A DNA stretch of 64,000 nucleotides from UKL13-2 sp031414695 (GTDB lineage Bacteria; Pseudomonadota; Gammaproteobacteria; Burkholderiales; Usitatibacteraceae). The translations under genes were made by a program, and so were the position numbers. How positions within the stretch are numbered: position 1 is the first letter of the stretch; each line of letters starts with the position of its first letter. The stretch is taken from assembly GCA_031414695.1 (NCBI GenBank), contig JANNWG010000064.1, positions 28,123-92,122 on the forward strand. The letters run 5' to 3'. Below the pieces are notes generated by a model, which worked only from the letters and a program-made list of their open reading frames with translations, searched no databases and had not been told where the DNA came from. This document shows, piece after piece, positions 18,325 to 27,010 of the stretch.

Positions 18325-18909
18325 ATGTATGTCAAACCCGTGATACTGGAAGGCCGTCATGCACGCTTAGAGCCACTGGCACCAGAGCATCAAGATTTGT
18401 TAACTGAAGCTGCCGCAGATGGTGAATTGTGGAAGCTTTGGTACACGAGTGTGCCGTCACCCGAACATGCTGCTGCTGATATGGCGATGCGCTTGGCACA
18501 GCGTGATGCCGGTACGATGATGCCCTTTGTGGTGCGGCGCGTGTCGGACAATGTCGTTGTTGGCGCAACCACCTTTAGTAGTATTGAGGCAGCAAACCGT
18601 CGGCTGGAGATTGGTTACACATGGTACGCAAAGTCAGTACAGCGCACCGCAATCAATACGGAGGTCAAAATATTGATGCTAACCCACGCGTTTGAAGCCT
18701 TGGAATGTCGCGCAGTTGTGTTTTGCACCCACTTTATGAATCACGATAGCCGTGCCGCCATTGAACGACTCGGTGCCAAGCTCGATGGGGTCTTACGCGC
18801 ACATCGTATAGGTCGGGAAGGGGAGGATCGCGATACCTGCGTCTATTCCATCATTGCCAGTGAGTGGCCAAGTGTCCGCGCGCATCTTCAGCATAAATTG
18901 GATCGTTGA
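18325..18909 (+). CDS. GNAT-family N-acetyltransferase (RimJ/RimL-like)
   Basis: This 194-residue acetyltransferase starts VILEGRHARLEPLAPEHQDLL and has VVGATTFSSIEAANRRLEIG, IGYTWY and the late FCTHFMNHDSRAAIERLGAKLDGVLRAHRIG block typical of RimJ/RimL-type GNATs. The substrate is unknown. The family typically modifies N-terminal amino groups of proteins or small molecules. It starts 6 bases after the MoxR gene with AGGAG at about 18310, so it is probably co-transcribed with it, an unusual member of a MoxR-VWA pair. Confidence 0.88.
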   Translation: MYVKPVILEGRHARLEPLAPEHQDLLTEAAADGELWKLWYTSVPSPEHAAADMAMRLAQRDAGTMMPFVVRRVSDNVVVGATTFSSIEAANRRLEIGYTWYAKSVQRTAINTEVKILMLTHAFEALECRAVVFCTHFMNHDSRAAIERLGAKLDGVLRAHRIGREGEDRDTCVYSIIASEWPSVRAHLQHKLDR

Positions 18910-18923
18910 GAGCAACGCATTTT

Positions 18924-19193
18924 TAGCCACAGATGAACACGGATAAACGCAAATAAGGTCAAAAACGTTTAACCGCCGATGAACGCCGATAAGGTCAACT
19001 GCTTTTTTAGTCACGCATGAGCACTGTTAAACACAGATAACAACAAACCCTTTCAGTTATATCATTTCACGAGCTGCGCTCGGAATGACAAAATTTTTTT
19101 TATGTTTTTGCTTTTATCGGCTTTATCGGCGTGCGTCGGCGGTCAAAACGTTTTTTGCTTTTATCCGCGTTTATCCAAATTCATCTGTGGCTA
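18924..19193. repeat. Nested family A inverted repeats (315-base gene-free gap)
   Basis: The outer arms TAGCCACAGATGAACACGG... (from 18924) and ...AAATTCATCTGTGGCTA (to 19193) pair. Inside them, CCGCCGATGAACGCCGATAAGG (about 18972-18993) pairs with an arm at about 19114-19142 rich in TTATCGGCGTGCGTCGGCGG. In the middle, CGAGCTGCGCTCG at 19070-19082 followed by GAATGACAAA is a separate small hairpin. No coding frame was seen in 18910-19224. Confidence 0.85.
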
Positions 19194-19224
19194 GTTTTTA
19201 TCGTCGCACACTAACAAATCTTTC

Positions 19225-20424
19225 ATGCTCATCGACTTTTTCTTGAACTTAAAAAAATCTGGCGTCCCCGTTTCAGTCAAAGAGTATTTATTACTTTGCG
19301 AGGCGATGACGCAATCGGGTGCAATTTTTGAAAATTACGGCTCAGTCAATGATTTTTACTATGTATCGCGTGCGTGTTTGGTCAAAGATGAAGCGCATTT
19401 TGATCGGTTTGATCGTGCATTTGGGCAGTATTTCAAAGGCATTGAAAACTTAAATGCCGCTCTAGATAAGGCGTTTGGGGCAGAATTGCCTGAAGAGTGG
19501 CTCAGGAAGCTCGCTGAGAAAAATTTAACAGAAGAAGAAAAAGCATTGATTGAATCCCTTGGTGGCTGGGAAAAGTTGATGGAAACACTGCGCGAGCGTT
19601 TAAATGAGCAAAAAGAGCGACACCAAGGCGGCTCAAAATGGATTGGCACGGCGGGAACTTCACCGTTTGGCGCGTATGGGTTTAATCCTGAAGGCATTCG
19701 TATCGGGCAAGATAAAAGCCGTAACAAGAGTGCGGTAAAAGTTTGGGATCAGCGAGCTTATCGCGATTACGACAATAACGTTGAGCTTGGTATTCGTAAT
19801 ATTCAAATGGCACTGCGTCGGCTGCGGAAATTCGCGCGCAGCGGTGCTGAGGAGGAGCTAGACCTTGACCATACGATTAAAGCTACCGCGCACAATGCGG
19901 GTTATTTAGACATTAAGATGGTTCCCGAGAGGCACAACAATGTAAAAGTGCTGCTATTACTTGATGTTGGTGGCTCGATGGATGAGTATATTCATCGCTG
20001 CGAAGAGTTATTTTCTGCCGCAAAAACAGAATTTAAGCACCTCGAATATTTTTATTTTCACAATTTTTTATATGAATCAGTTTGGCGTAACAATCGCCTT
20101 AGGCATAGCGAAAAATTTTCCACCTTTGATGTACTCAACAAATACGGTAAAGACTACAAGCTCATCATCGTCGGTGATGCAACCATGAGCCCATATGAAA
20201 TACTGCAGCCCGGCGGTAGTGTGGAGCACTGGAATGAAGAAGCAGGCGCAGCATGGCTCATGCGTATGACAGCGCACTACAAAAACGCGGCGTGGATTAA
20301 CCCAACAGAGGAAGCGCATTGGTCGTTCACACAGTCGGTCAAAATTACCCGTGAACTCATGGCAGACCGTATGTACCCGATGACCGTTGATGGCCTAGAT
20401 CGCGCGATGAAAAACCTGATTTAG
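19225..20424 (+). CDS. VWA domain protein, CoxE-like MoxR partner
   Basis: The product has 399 residues. An N-terminal charged helical region (FFLNLKKSGVPVSVKEYLLLCEAM) is typical of CoxE/YeaD-like proteins. A C-terminal VWA domain begins at KVLLLLDVGGSMDEYIHRCEELF. The metal-binding site reads D-V-G-G-S, with Gly in place of the first MIDAS Ser. It is the likely partner of the MoxR ATPase at 17476, in enzyme maturation or quality control. No clear ribosome binding site precedes the ATG, and the gene begins directly after the nested repeat. Confidence 0.88.
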   Translation: MLIDFFLNLKKSGVPVSVKEYLLLCEAMTQSGAIFENYGSVNDFYYVSRACLVKDEAHFDRFDRAFGQYFKGIENLNAALDKAFGAELPEEWLRKLAEKNLTEEEKALIESLGGWEKLMETLRERLNEQKERHQGGSKWIGTAGTSPFGAYGFNPEGIRIGQDKSRNKSAVKVWDQRAYRDYDNNVELGIRNIQMALRRLRKFARSGAEEELDLDHTIKATAHNAGYLDIKMVPERHNNVKVLLLLDVGGSMDEYIHRCEELFSAAKTEFKHLEYFYFHNFLYESVWRNNRLRHSEKFSTFDVLNKYGKDYKLIIVGDATMSPYEILQPGGSVEHWNEEAGAAWLMRMTAHYKNAAWINPTEEAHWSFTQSVKITRELMADRMYPMTVDGLDRAMKNLI

Positions 20425-20543
20425 CAGGACACACTTTTTAACAAGATTACGTACATAATATGGAAAGAAGCTTAAAAATAAAAATCACCGCATAAACAAC
20501 AGTGATTAAGTCAATACAACACATGCACAGGAAAAAAATAGCA

Positions 20544-21239
20544 ATGAGAATTGCAATGTTAGAAGACGATGTCGATGTTGGTACTGCGATTAAGCATTGG
20601 CTTGAATCAGGCGGACATCACGTGCATCATTACACCTCAGGCAAGGCGATTGTGCGCGAAGCGAATCGTGAAAGCTTCGATCTTTACCTACTTGATTGGC
20701 ATGTGCCAGATATGTCTGGTCCGGAAGTTCTAAAGTGGTTTCGTGAAACATTACATTTGGATTCTCCAGTCTTGTTTGCCACCAGCCGCGATTCTGAGGC
20801 TGATATAGTGTCGGCATTACAAGCTGGTGCGGATGACTATATGGTTAAACCCATCCGTAAACTTGAGTTATTAGCACGTGTGGATGCGCTGCTGAGACGC
20901 GCTAAAGTCCGTGTGAATGAGCCTACTAACATAGACATGGCACCTTACCATGTTGATGTGGCGAATCGTGTCGTCAAGCTCGATGGCGTAGAAATTGAAA
21001 TGACTGATAAAGAATACGAGCTTACGCTGTTCTTGTTCGCCAATATTGGTCATTTGCTTTCCCGTGGGCATATTACCGAGAGCGTTTGGGGGAGAGCGGC
21101 TGAAGTGCAATCGCGCACCATTGATACCCACATTAGCCGAGTACGTAAGAAGCTCGACTTCGGTCCTGCACGGGGGCTACGCTTAACGCCGATCTATAAC
21201 TTTGGTTATCGACTCGAAAAAGTTAGCGTCACTAGTTAA
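20544..21239 (+). CDS. Two-component response regulator, OmpR/PhoB type
   Basis: The 231-residue product has a receiver domain with acidic pocket E7-D8-D9, phospho-acceptor Asp51 in LLDWHVPDMSG, Thr80 and Lys102 (DDYMVKP). A C-terminal winged-helix DNA-binding domain follows (about 130-228, with SRTIDTHISRVRKKLDF). I chose the ATG at 20544 with AGGAAA upstream instead of an earlier in-frame start at 20502. It precedes a LysM-FecR gene and a CHASE2 histidine kinase, its probable cognate sensor. The spacing to the next gene is 373 bases. Confidence 0.9.
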   Translation: MRIAMLEDDVDVGTAIKHWLESGGHHVHHYTSGKAIVREANRESFDLYLLDWHVPDMSGPEVLKWFRETLHLDSPVLFATSRDSEADIVSALQAGADDYMVKPIRKLELLARVDALLRRAKVRVNEPTNIDMAPYHVDVANRVVKLDGVEIEMTDKEYELTLFLFANIGHLLSRGHITESVWGRAAEVQSRTIDTHISRVRKKLDFGPARGLRLTPIYNFGYRLEKVSVTS

Positions 21240-21612
21240 CTTTGTCGGTCAGCCGTTGATGCTGTTTGCACAACGAGTTAAAGTGTTGTCATAAATTGTC
21301 AAATATAGTTAATTTTTGACTTTTCACTACCAATTACGCATATGCTCAGCTAATTTATATAGCATGGGTTGATTACGCTCGCACTTTATAAAGTCATTGC
21401 ATGTAATGAAAACGAAATCGCTAATGCGATTGACCAATCATGGTCCTCAAATGGTGAATAGATTGCATAGGTCTTAATTCGTAGCAGTCCAATAAGTTTA
21501 GTATTGATCACCGTCGCGCGTGTTAGAGCAAAGCAAATGGTGACAGCATCGCCAGTCGTATTTTTAAATTTGTAAATTATTCGTTAGTTATTTATTGGCA
21601 GAAGGAAAACGC
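21240..21612. other. 373-base gap without a gene
   Basis: No convincing open frame or RNA was seen. An imperfect palindrome with GTCAAA at 21298-21303 and TTTGAC at 21315-21320, separated by AT-rich DNA, could be an operator for the downstream LysM-FecR gene. It may equally be chance in AT-rich sequence. Confidence 0.35.
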
Positions 21613-23337
21613 ATGAATACAACCCACCCTAGTTTTGTCGATTCGTCATTGGACAATATTCGCAGGTCGTCGGTGTCAATCATGAGCTTGATTGCGATGC
21701 CCACATTGCTGTTGGCAGGTGCTACGCTTGCCAGCGTTACGCCGAAGCAGCCAGCCAAACAAGCGAGTGCTGCAGAGCGTATATACGTGCACCAAGTGAT
21801 CAAAAATGAAACCTTCTCAAAACTTGCCCAAACTTTTTTGACAAATCGTAAGGACTATTCGACCTTACAAAAATACAATCCAAGCCTTAATCCAACGTTA
21901 ATACCGGTTGGTAGCAAAGTGCGTATTCCTATTGCGGCGATGCGAGCCGATGTTGCCGCACCTACAGTATTGGCTGTGAGTGGTGAGGCCAAGATGAATG
22001 GAGAAGCGCTAAAGGTCGGTCAACGCGTTAATGAGCGCGACAAGTTAGCCACTGGCGATAATGGTTTTATCACCATCAAATTAGCTGACGGCTCAACGCT
22101 TAACGTGCAATCAAAGTCTGCCGTTGAAATAGAGCGCGCGAGGTTACTTGCCAATACAACGGTTACGGAATCGGTGTTGAAACTTCAATCTGGACGCGTT
22201 GAGTCAACCGTTGCCAAACAGCATAACGCCGCACGCTATGAAATTCGGACACCAACCGCCAACATGGGCGTACGTGGCACAGTCTTTAGGGCGGCTGCAG
22301 GAGCAAATGGCAAGTCGATAAACGAGGTTTTGGAAGGAAATGTTGCTGTTGCAGGTGCAAAGACCGAGCTATCTCAAGGCTTGTCGATTAACGCTGGCTT
22401 TGGCACGATTGTGTTGCAGGATATGCTGCCCTCTCCGCCGGCGAAATTATTGCCACCACCAATGCTCGTCGATTTTGTCGATACTCAAAGGCGACCTGAG
22501 TTAGCATTTGCGTTCGCTCCTGTCGCAGGTGCGAGCGGCTATCGCGCACTAGTCGCCACCGATAGTCAATTCCTGAAGCCAGTGTCTGAGGCTGTTAGCG
22601 CTACACCTTCAATACGGTTAGCTGATTTGCCGGATGGCGCATTATTTTTACAAGTGCGCGCGATTGATAAAGATGGACTTGAGGGTATGAATAGCGTCAA
22701 GCCGCTGACAGTGTCAGCACGCCCATTTGCACCGCTAATGGCGATGCCGTTGGCAGCGTCACGCTTAACGAGCGGTACCGTTGAGTTTAAGTGGACGAAG
22801 CGGCAAGCACTGCTTAGCGCAGCAAATGCTGACGCTGAAAACTATGCCAATCAATATCGGTTACAAGTGGCGACGGATGCCAAATTTAGTCAAATTGTTG
22901 TTGATGAAAAAAATATTCAGCAACAAACGTATACGCCCAAACAAACGCTTGTCAGTGGTAGCTATTTTTGGCGCATTGCAAGTCAAACGATGTCCGGCCG
23001 TGAAGGGCCTATGAGCGACGCGATTGCGTTTGACGTGAATTCTGCTATAGCACCGACAGCATTGCGCCTAGACCTCGATGGACAAAATGCGCTGCGCTGG
23101 CGTGCTGGTGAAATCGGTCAGCATTATCAAGTTCAGCTATCGAAGAGCGAGACATTTGATACTCTTGTGCAGAACAATGTGGTGATGACAAATCAAATGC
23201 CGATTAAAGAATTACCAAAAAATACCTATTTCGTGCGTGTTCGAACAGTCAATGCAAACTCCACAACTGAAAATGTCGTGGGCGCAGGCGCGTGGAGTGC
23301 TACGCTTACGGTAGAAATTTTTGGCGGGCTGTTTTAA
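21613..23337 (+). CDS. Secreted LysM and FecR domain protein
   Basis: The 574-residue product has a hydrophobic export segment at about 21-41 (IMSLIAMPTLLLAGATLASV), then a LysM-like domain at about 57-105 (YVHQVIKNETFSKLAQTFL to VGSKVRIP). A FecR domain follows at about 120-235, with VNERDKLATGDNGFITIKLADGSTL and IRTPTANMGVRGTVFR. The rest looks like two or three fibronectin/Ig-like segments to the end. It is probably periplasmic and peptidoglycan-associated. The ATG at 21613 has AAGGAA upstream. Together with the CHASE2 kinase next door it suggests an envelope-sensing unit; the signal is unknown. Confidence 0.85.
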   Translation: MNTTHPSFVDSSLDNIRRSSVSIMSLIAMPTLLLAGATLASVTPKQPAKQASAAERIYVHQVIKNETFSKLAQTFLTNRKDYSTLQKYNPSLNPTLIPVGSKVRIPIAAMRADVAAPTVLAVSGEAKMNGEALKVGQRVNERDKLATGDNGFITIKLADGSTLNVQSKSAVEIERARLLANTTVTESVLKLQSGRVESTVAKQHNAARYEIRTPTANMGVRGTVFRAAAGANGKSINEVLEGNVAVAGAKTELSQGLSINAGFGTIVLQDMLPSPPAKLLPPPMLVDFVDTQRRPELAFAFAPVAGASGYRALVATDSQFLKPVSEAVSATPSIRLADLPDGALFLQVRAIDKDGLEGMNSVKPLTVSARPFAPLMAMPLAASRLTSGTVEFKWTKRQALLSAANADAENYANQYRLQVATDAKFSQIVVDEKNIQQQTYTPKQTLVSGSYFWRIASQTMSGREGPMSDAIAFDVNSAIAPTALRLDLDGQNALRWRAGEIGQHYQVQLSKSETFDTLVQNNVVMTNQMPIKELPKNTYFVRVRTVNANSTTENVVGAGAWSATLTVEIFGGLF

Positions 23338-23400
23338 TATTGACGACATTGCACATAGCAAGGTCAACTAATTTAAGGCAAGTTTGATGCGGATTGACCG

Positions 23401-25836
23401 ATGAAAGCACCCGTCCAGAAAGAGTGGGCGACGATATTAATCATATTGCTGCTACTGATCATATCGGCAGCGCGTTTTAATTGGTTCATACGAATTGATC
23501 AACAAGCTTACGACTTAGCGATGGCAATTTGGTCGCGTCCAGCGATCCCAGAAGTTGTGATCGTAGGTGTTGACGACGCTAGTCTGCAGCAAATTGGTCG
23601 CTGGCCTTGGCGTCGCGCGATACAAGCCAGCATTATCGAAAAAATGAGTGCATCCGGTCCGGCAGCGATTGGTTATGACGTCATTTTGACTGAACCCGAT
23701 AAGGTCGATGCAAAAGCAGATGTGCTACTCGCTAGCGCCATTACTGCCTCAGGCCGTGTGGTGCTGCCGGTGATTCCACGTCTAGAAGAGGGCGCTATTT
23801 ATGGCGAAGTGTTGCCTGTATCACCGATACGTGAGGCAGCAGCATCACTAGCCATGATCAAATCACAAACTGATGTTGATGGGGTGATGCGCTCTACGCA
23901 TCTACGCGGTGGCGCAGGCGAAGCTAAATACCGTTTATTGGGTTGGGAAGCCATGCGCTTTTCGGGGCTATTCCCTAACGCGCTGAATTCCCCGAAGCTA
24001 ATGAATGACGTTTCAATAGCTGATAAGTTGTTGGGCTCGTCGGGCGGATCAGCATGGGTTAGTCAATCGCTATTTCGCATTCCCTATGCGGGACCGCCGG
24101 GTCACTATCCGGTTATACCTGCCATCAATATCCTGCGCGGGGATGTAGCCGAAAGCGCATTAAAAGGGAAGATTGTTTTATTTGGCGTGACCGCATCTGG
24201 GCTTGGCGATGAATACCCTACGCCAGTTTCGGGTGAAACGCGCGCAATGCCAGGCGTGGAGATACACGCAAATGTGATTCAAGCATTAGCAGAGGGTATC
24301 AATTTACAAGTACTTGGGCGCCTCGAATCAGCCTTGTTTGCATTTGTGTTGTTGTTCTTGGTGATGGGAGGCTATTTGCGCTTATCGCCGCGCGGCTCGC
24401 TGTTGCTAGTGACATGTACTGGGTTGGTGGTTATCCTGCTTACGTTGATGCTGTTTCGTTGGGCAGCACTGTGGATTTCGCCTACACTCACACTGATAAC
24501 ACTAGCATTGTCATATCCGTTATGGAGTTGGCGAAAACTTGAGGCGACACAGCGCTATTTTGATCAAGAGTTAATGCGGCTAGCCAATGAGCCTGATGTC
24601 GTGCCATCTGCCACCGCCTATCTAGTGCCAGCGAATCAGGCTGGGCAATCACGACTTTCTGATGTTTTTGCACAACGTATTGATTCAATAACAGCCGCCA
24701 CAGAACGTTTACGCGGCTTAAAGCGTTTCGTCGCGGACAGTATTGAAAGCCTCCCAATTGCCGCTCTCGTTGTGGATTTTAATGACAAGATTATGTTGTC
24801 AAATACCACCGCAGATAGATTATTTCAGCAGAACAGTGTCTCGCCGCCGCCTGCACTTGAAGGGCAGCAACTAGCGCAAGTGTTAGCGCAGTTAAGACCA
24901 AGTGAGGCCATGAAGTGGGATGAAATTTCCGCTGAAGTTCACAAAACATTGCGTGCCGATAGGCAGCGAGACACGGCACTCATCATTGAACCGATTACTG
25001 TTGAAGCCAAATCTATTTCTTCTTTAAATGAACACGATTGTGTGGTGCAGTTTGCGCCGCTCTATTCACATACTGGCGTCGCCACAGGCTTGATCGTCAC
25101 TATTGCAGATATCACACCACTGCGAGAGTCAGAACGCAGGCGCGATGAAGCGCTACGTTTTTTATCGCATGATATGCGCTCCCCTCAAGCCTCGATCATT
25201 ACCTTAATCGACATGGCGCGTGAAAACCCAGATAGCATCGCGCGCGAAACGTTGCTTGAACGTATCGGAAAATATTCGCGTCGTACGCTAAATTTAGCCG
25301 ATGATTTTTTACGACTTGCCAAAGCCGAGCGTGCCAAGCCTGCTGATTTTCAGCTCTTAGAGCTAACAGAAGTATTGCAAGATGTTATCGAAGAAGCCGA
25401 TGCTACCGCTCGTGCTAAATGGATCCGTGTTGTGTCGCATATTGCACCCGATGAAGCGTGGGTAATGGGCGACCGTGATTTACTGACGCGCGCGGTGATT
25501 AATCTAGTTTCCAATGCGATTAAATACAGCCCTGACGAAACCACAATCAGCATTGCGCTAATAGAAGTAGAGACGCGCTGGAAAATTACCGTAACCGATG
25601 AAGGCATGGGCATCTCGCCTGCCAATATGAATCTCTTGTTCAAACGCTTTCAACGCCTTCACCAAGAAGGCCAGCCAAAGGCGGATGGCATTGGCTTGGG
25701 CCTAGTGTTTGTAAAAACGGTGATTGAACGTATGGGTGGCGACGTTGGCGTGGAAAGTATGATTGCCGAAAAAGACGGCGATGCGCATGGCACAACGTTC
25801 TCAATTTCGCTACTGGCGGTTGACCCAGATGCTTGA
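23401..25836 (+). CDS. CHASE2-domain sensor histidine kinase
   Basis: This inner-membrane sensor kinase has 811 residues. Order seen: N-terminal membrane helix (about 12-30), periplasmic CHASE2 domain (about 35-310, with VIVGVDDASLQQIGRWPWRR and PGVEIHANVIQAL), then two to three membrane helices (about 312-380). A PAS-like region follows (about 455-575), then HisKA with H590 in FLSHDMRSPQ, and HATPase with the N box NLVSNAIKYSP, DEGMGIS and GIGLGLVFVK. It likely phosphorylates the regulator at 20544. It starts 63 bases after the LysM-FecR gene. Confidence 0.93.
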   Translation: MKAPVQKEWATILIILLLLIISAARFNWFIRIDQQAYDLAMAIWSRPAIPEVVIVGVDDASLQQIGRWPWRRAIQASIIEKMSASGPAAIGYDVILTEPDKVDAKADVLLASAITASGRVVLPVIPRLEEGAIYGEVLPVSPIREAAASLAMIKSQTDVDGVMRSTHLRGGAGEAKYRLLGWEAMRFSGLFPNALNSPKLMNDVSIADKLLGSSGGSAWVSQSLFRIPYAGPPGHYPVIPAINILRGDVAESALKGKIVLFGVTASGLGDEYPTPVSGETRAMPGVEIHANVIQALAEGINLQVLGRLESALFAFVLLFLVMGGYLRLSPRGSLLLVTCTGLVVILLTLMLFRWAALWISPTLTLITLALSYPLWSWRKLEATQRYFDQELMRLANEPDVVPSATAYLVPANQAGQSRLSDVFAQRIDSITAATERLRGLKRFVADSIESLPIAALVVDFNDKIMLSNTTADRLFQQNSVSPPPALEGQQLAQVLAQLRPSEAMKWDEISAEVHKTLRADRQRDTALIIEPITVEAKSISSLNEHDCVVQFAPLYSHTGVATGLIVTIADITPLRESERRRDEALRFLSHDMRSPQASIITLIDMARENPDSIARETLLERIGKYSRRTLNLADDFLRLAKAERAKPADFQLLELTEVLQDVIEEADATARAKWIRVVSHIAPDEAWVMGDRDLLTRAVINLVSNAIKYSPDETTISIALIEVETRWKITVTDEGMGISPANMNLLFKRFQRLHQEGQPKADGIGLGLVFVKTVIERMGGDVGVESMIAEKDGDAHGTTFSISLLAVDPDA

Positions 25837-25862
25837 TACATAACGGTAAAAACGCAGTTTGC

Positions 25863-26903
25863 TTAGCTAACGCGTTCAAACATCCACACCCCATCTGCGT
25901 CTTTGCGGCGTACGATGCGACCATCACGCCATAGGTAGTGTAAGTGCGCGATTGCCTCGCCTATCGCAAACACAAGCTGGTGGCTGTCGAGTGGACGGCG
26001 AAACAATATTGGCAAAATATCAGCAGCAGACTTAGGCGTTGTGAGCGCATCGGCTAATTCGTTGAGGCGTTTTTCATGATGGCTTGCGAGCTGATCGAGT
26101 CGTTCATGCAGGCCATAGAAAACGCGATCATGCGACGGCAGCAACAGCGTGTTTGCGGGCAGCGGGCGAAATTTATCCATGCTGGTTAAAAATAATTTGA
26201 GCGGATTGCCTTCCGGCTGATTGCCCCACACGCCTACATTGGTGGTGATGCGTGGCAATACCTGATCACCTGAAATTAAAATATTGTCATCCGCCGAATA
26301 TAGGCAAGCATGTTCTGGCGCGTGACCAAATACTGTGATGATGCGCCATGTGCGTTTGCCGATCTTAATTTCGTCATGCTCCATTAAACGATTAAAGCGC
26401 GTTGGTACTGTCGGTACGCCGCGTTTATATGACTTGGTGCGTGCCTGCTGCGCTTCAACAAAATCTGGTCGCGCACGCGCTAAGCCATGCGCCAAAAATA
26501 ACGCTGCTGAGTTATCAATATCGAAGCCTGCGATATCGCTCGCAGCTGCATGTGCCGAAAGAAATTCGCCATTGGTCATCCATATTGGTGCGCCCGTTTT
26601 TTCATGAAGCCACGCCGCACAGCCAACGTGATCAGGATGGTAATGCGTAATAACGATACGGTTTACAGGGCGGGATTGCATCGTCTCCGCAAAATGCCGA
26701 AGCCATAATTCATGCGTAGTGCTGACGCCATACCCAGTGTCCACAATCACCCATTCATCCCCATCTTCGAGTAGCCATAAGTTAATATGATCAAGCGCAA
26801 ACGGCAGTGGCATACGTATCCAATAAATGCCGTCGGCAACCTTTATCGCCTCGCCTGGCGCGGGTGGAATTTCATGTGGGTAGGTAATGGGCAGTGTGGT
26901 CAT
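25863..26903 (-). CDS. MBL-fold metallo-hydrolase
   Basis: The 346-residue product has the zinc-binding HYHPDHVG at 87-94 (HxHxDH), a later GHAPEHACLY and SGDQVL with the third and fourth ligand regions, and LPSHDRVFYGLHERLDQL. The C-terminal winged-helix-like tail (about 260-346) is typical of the LACTB2-like and glyoxalase-II-like MBL proteins. The substrate is not evident. It converges with the CHASE2 kinase across 26 bases and diverges from the DUF885 gene. Confidence 0.87.
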   Translation of the reverse strand: MTTLPITYPHEIPPAPGEAIKVADGIYWIRMPLPFALDHINLWLLEDGDEWVIVDTGYGVSTTHELWLRHFAETMQSRPVNRIVITHYHPDHVGCAAWLHEKTGAPIWMTNGEFLSAHAAASDIAGFDIDNSAALFLAHGLARARPDFVEAQQARTKSYKRGVPTVPTRFNRLMEHDEIKIGKRTWRIITVFGHAPEHACLYSADDNILISGDQVLPRITTNVGVWGNQPEGNPLKLFLTSMDKFRPLPANTLLLPSHDRVFYGLHERLDQLASHHEKRLNELADALTTPKSAADILPILFRRPLDSHQLVFAIGEAIAHLHYLWRDGRIVRRKDADGVWMFERVS

Positions 26904-26946
26904 GGTGATCTGTTGAGGATGCAGTGAAGTGGTGAAACTCGTCTAT

Positions 26947-27002
26947 TGACGTGCAGTTTGAAGCATAATGCTTCGAGATGCCCGCCAATATTGGTGTTTG
27001 AG
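26947..27002. repeat. Family B repeat copy 2 (divergent MBL/DUF885 promoter)
   Basis: A degenerate left arm around ATTGACG is followed by AAGCATAATGCTT (palindromic centre at about 26961) and GATGCCCGCCAATATTGGTGTTTGAG at 26977-27002. The right half is one of the best matches to the family consensus. Here it lies between divergent genes, just upstream of the DUF885 start. Confidence 0.75.
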
Positions 27003-27010
27003 AAATCGTT

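Noticed and set aside
18924..19193. Possible CRISPR array from the repeated CGCCGAT and CACAGAT units
   Set aside because: The units face each other as inverted repeats and vary in sequence, with no regular spacing and no cas genes.
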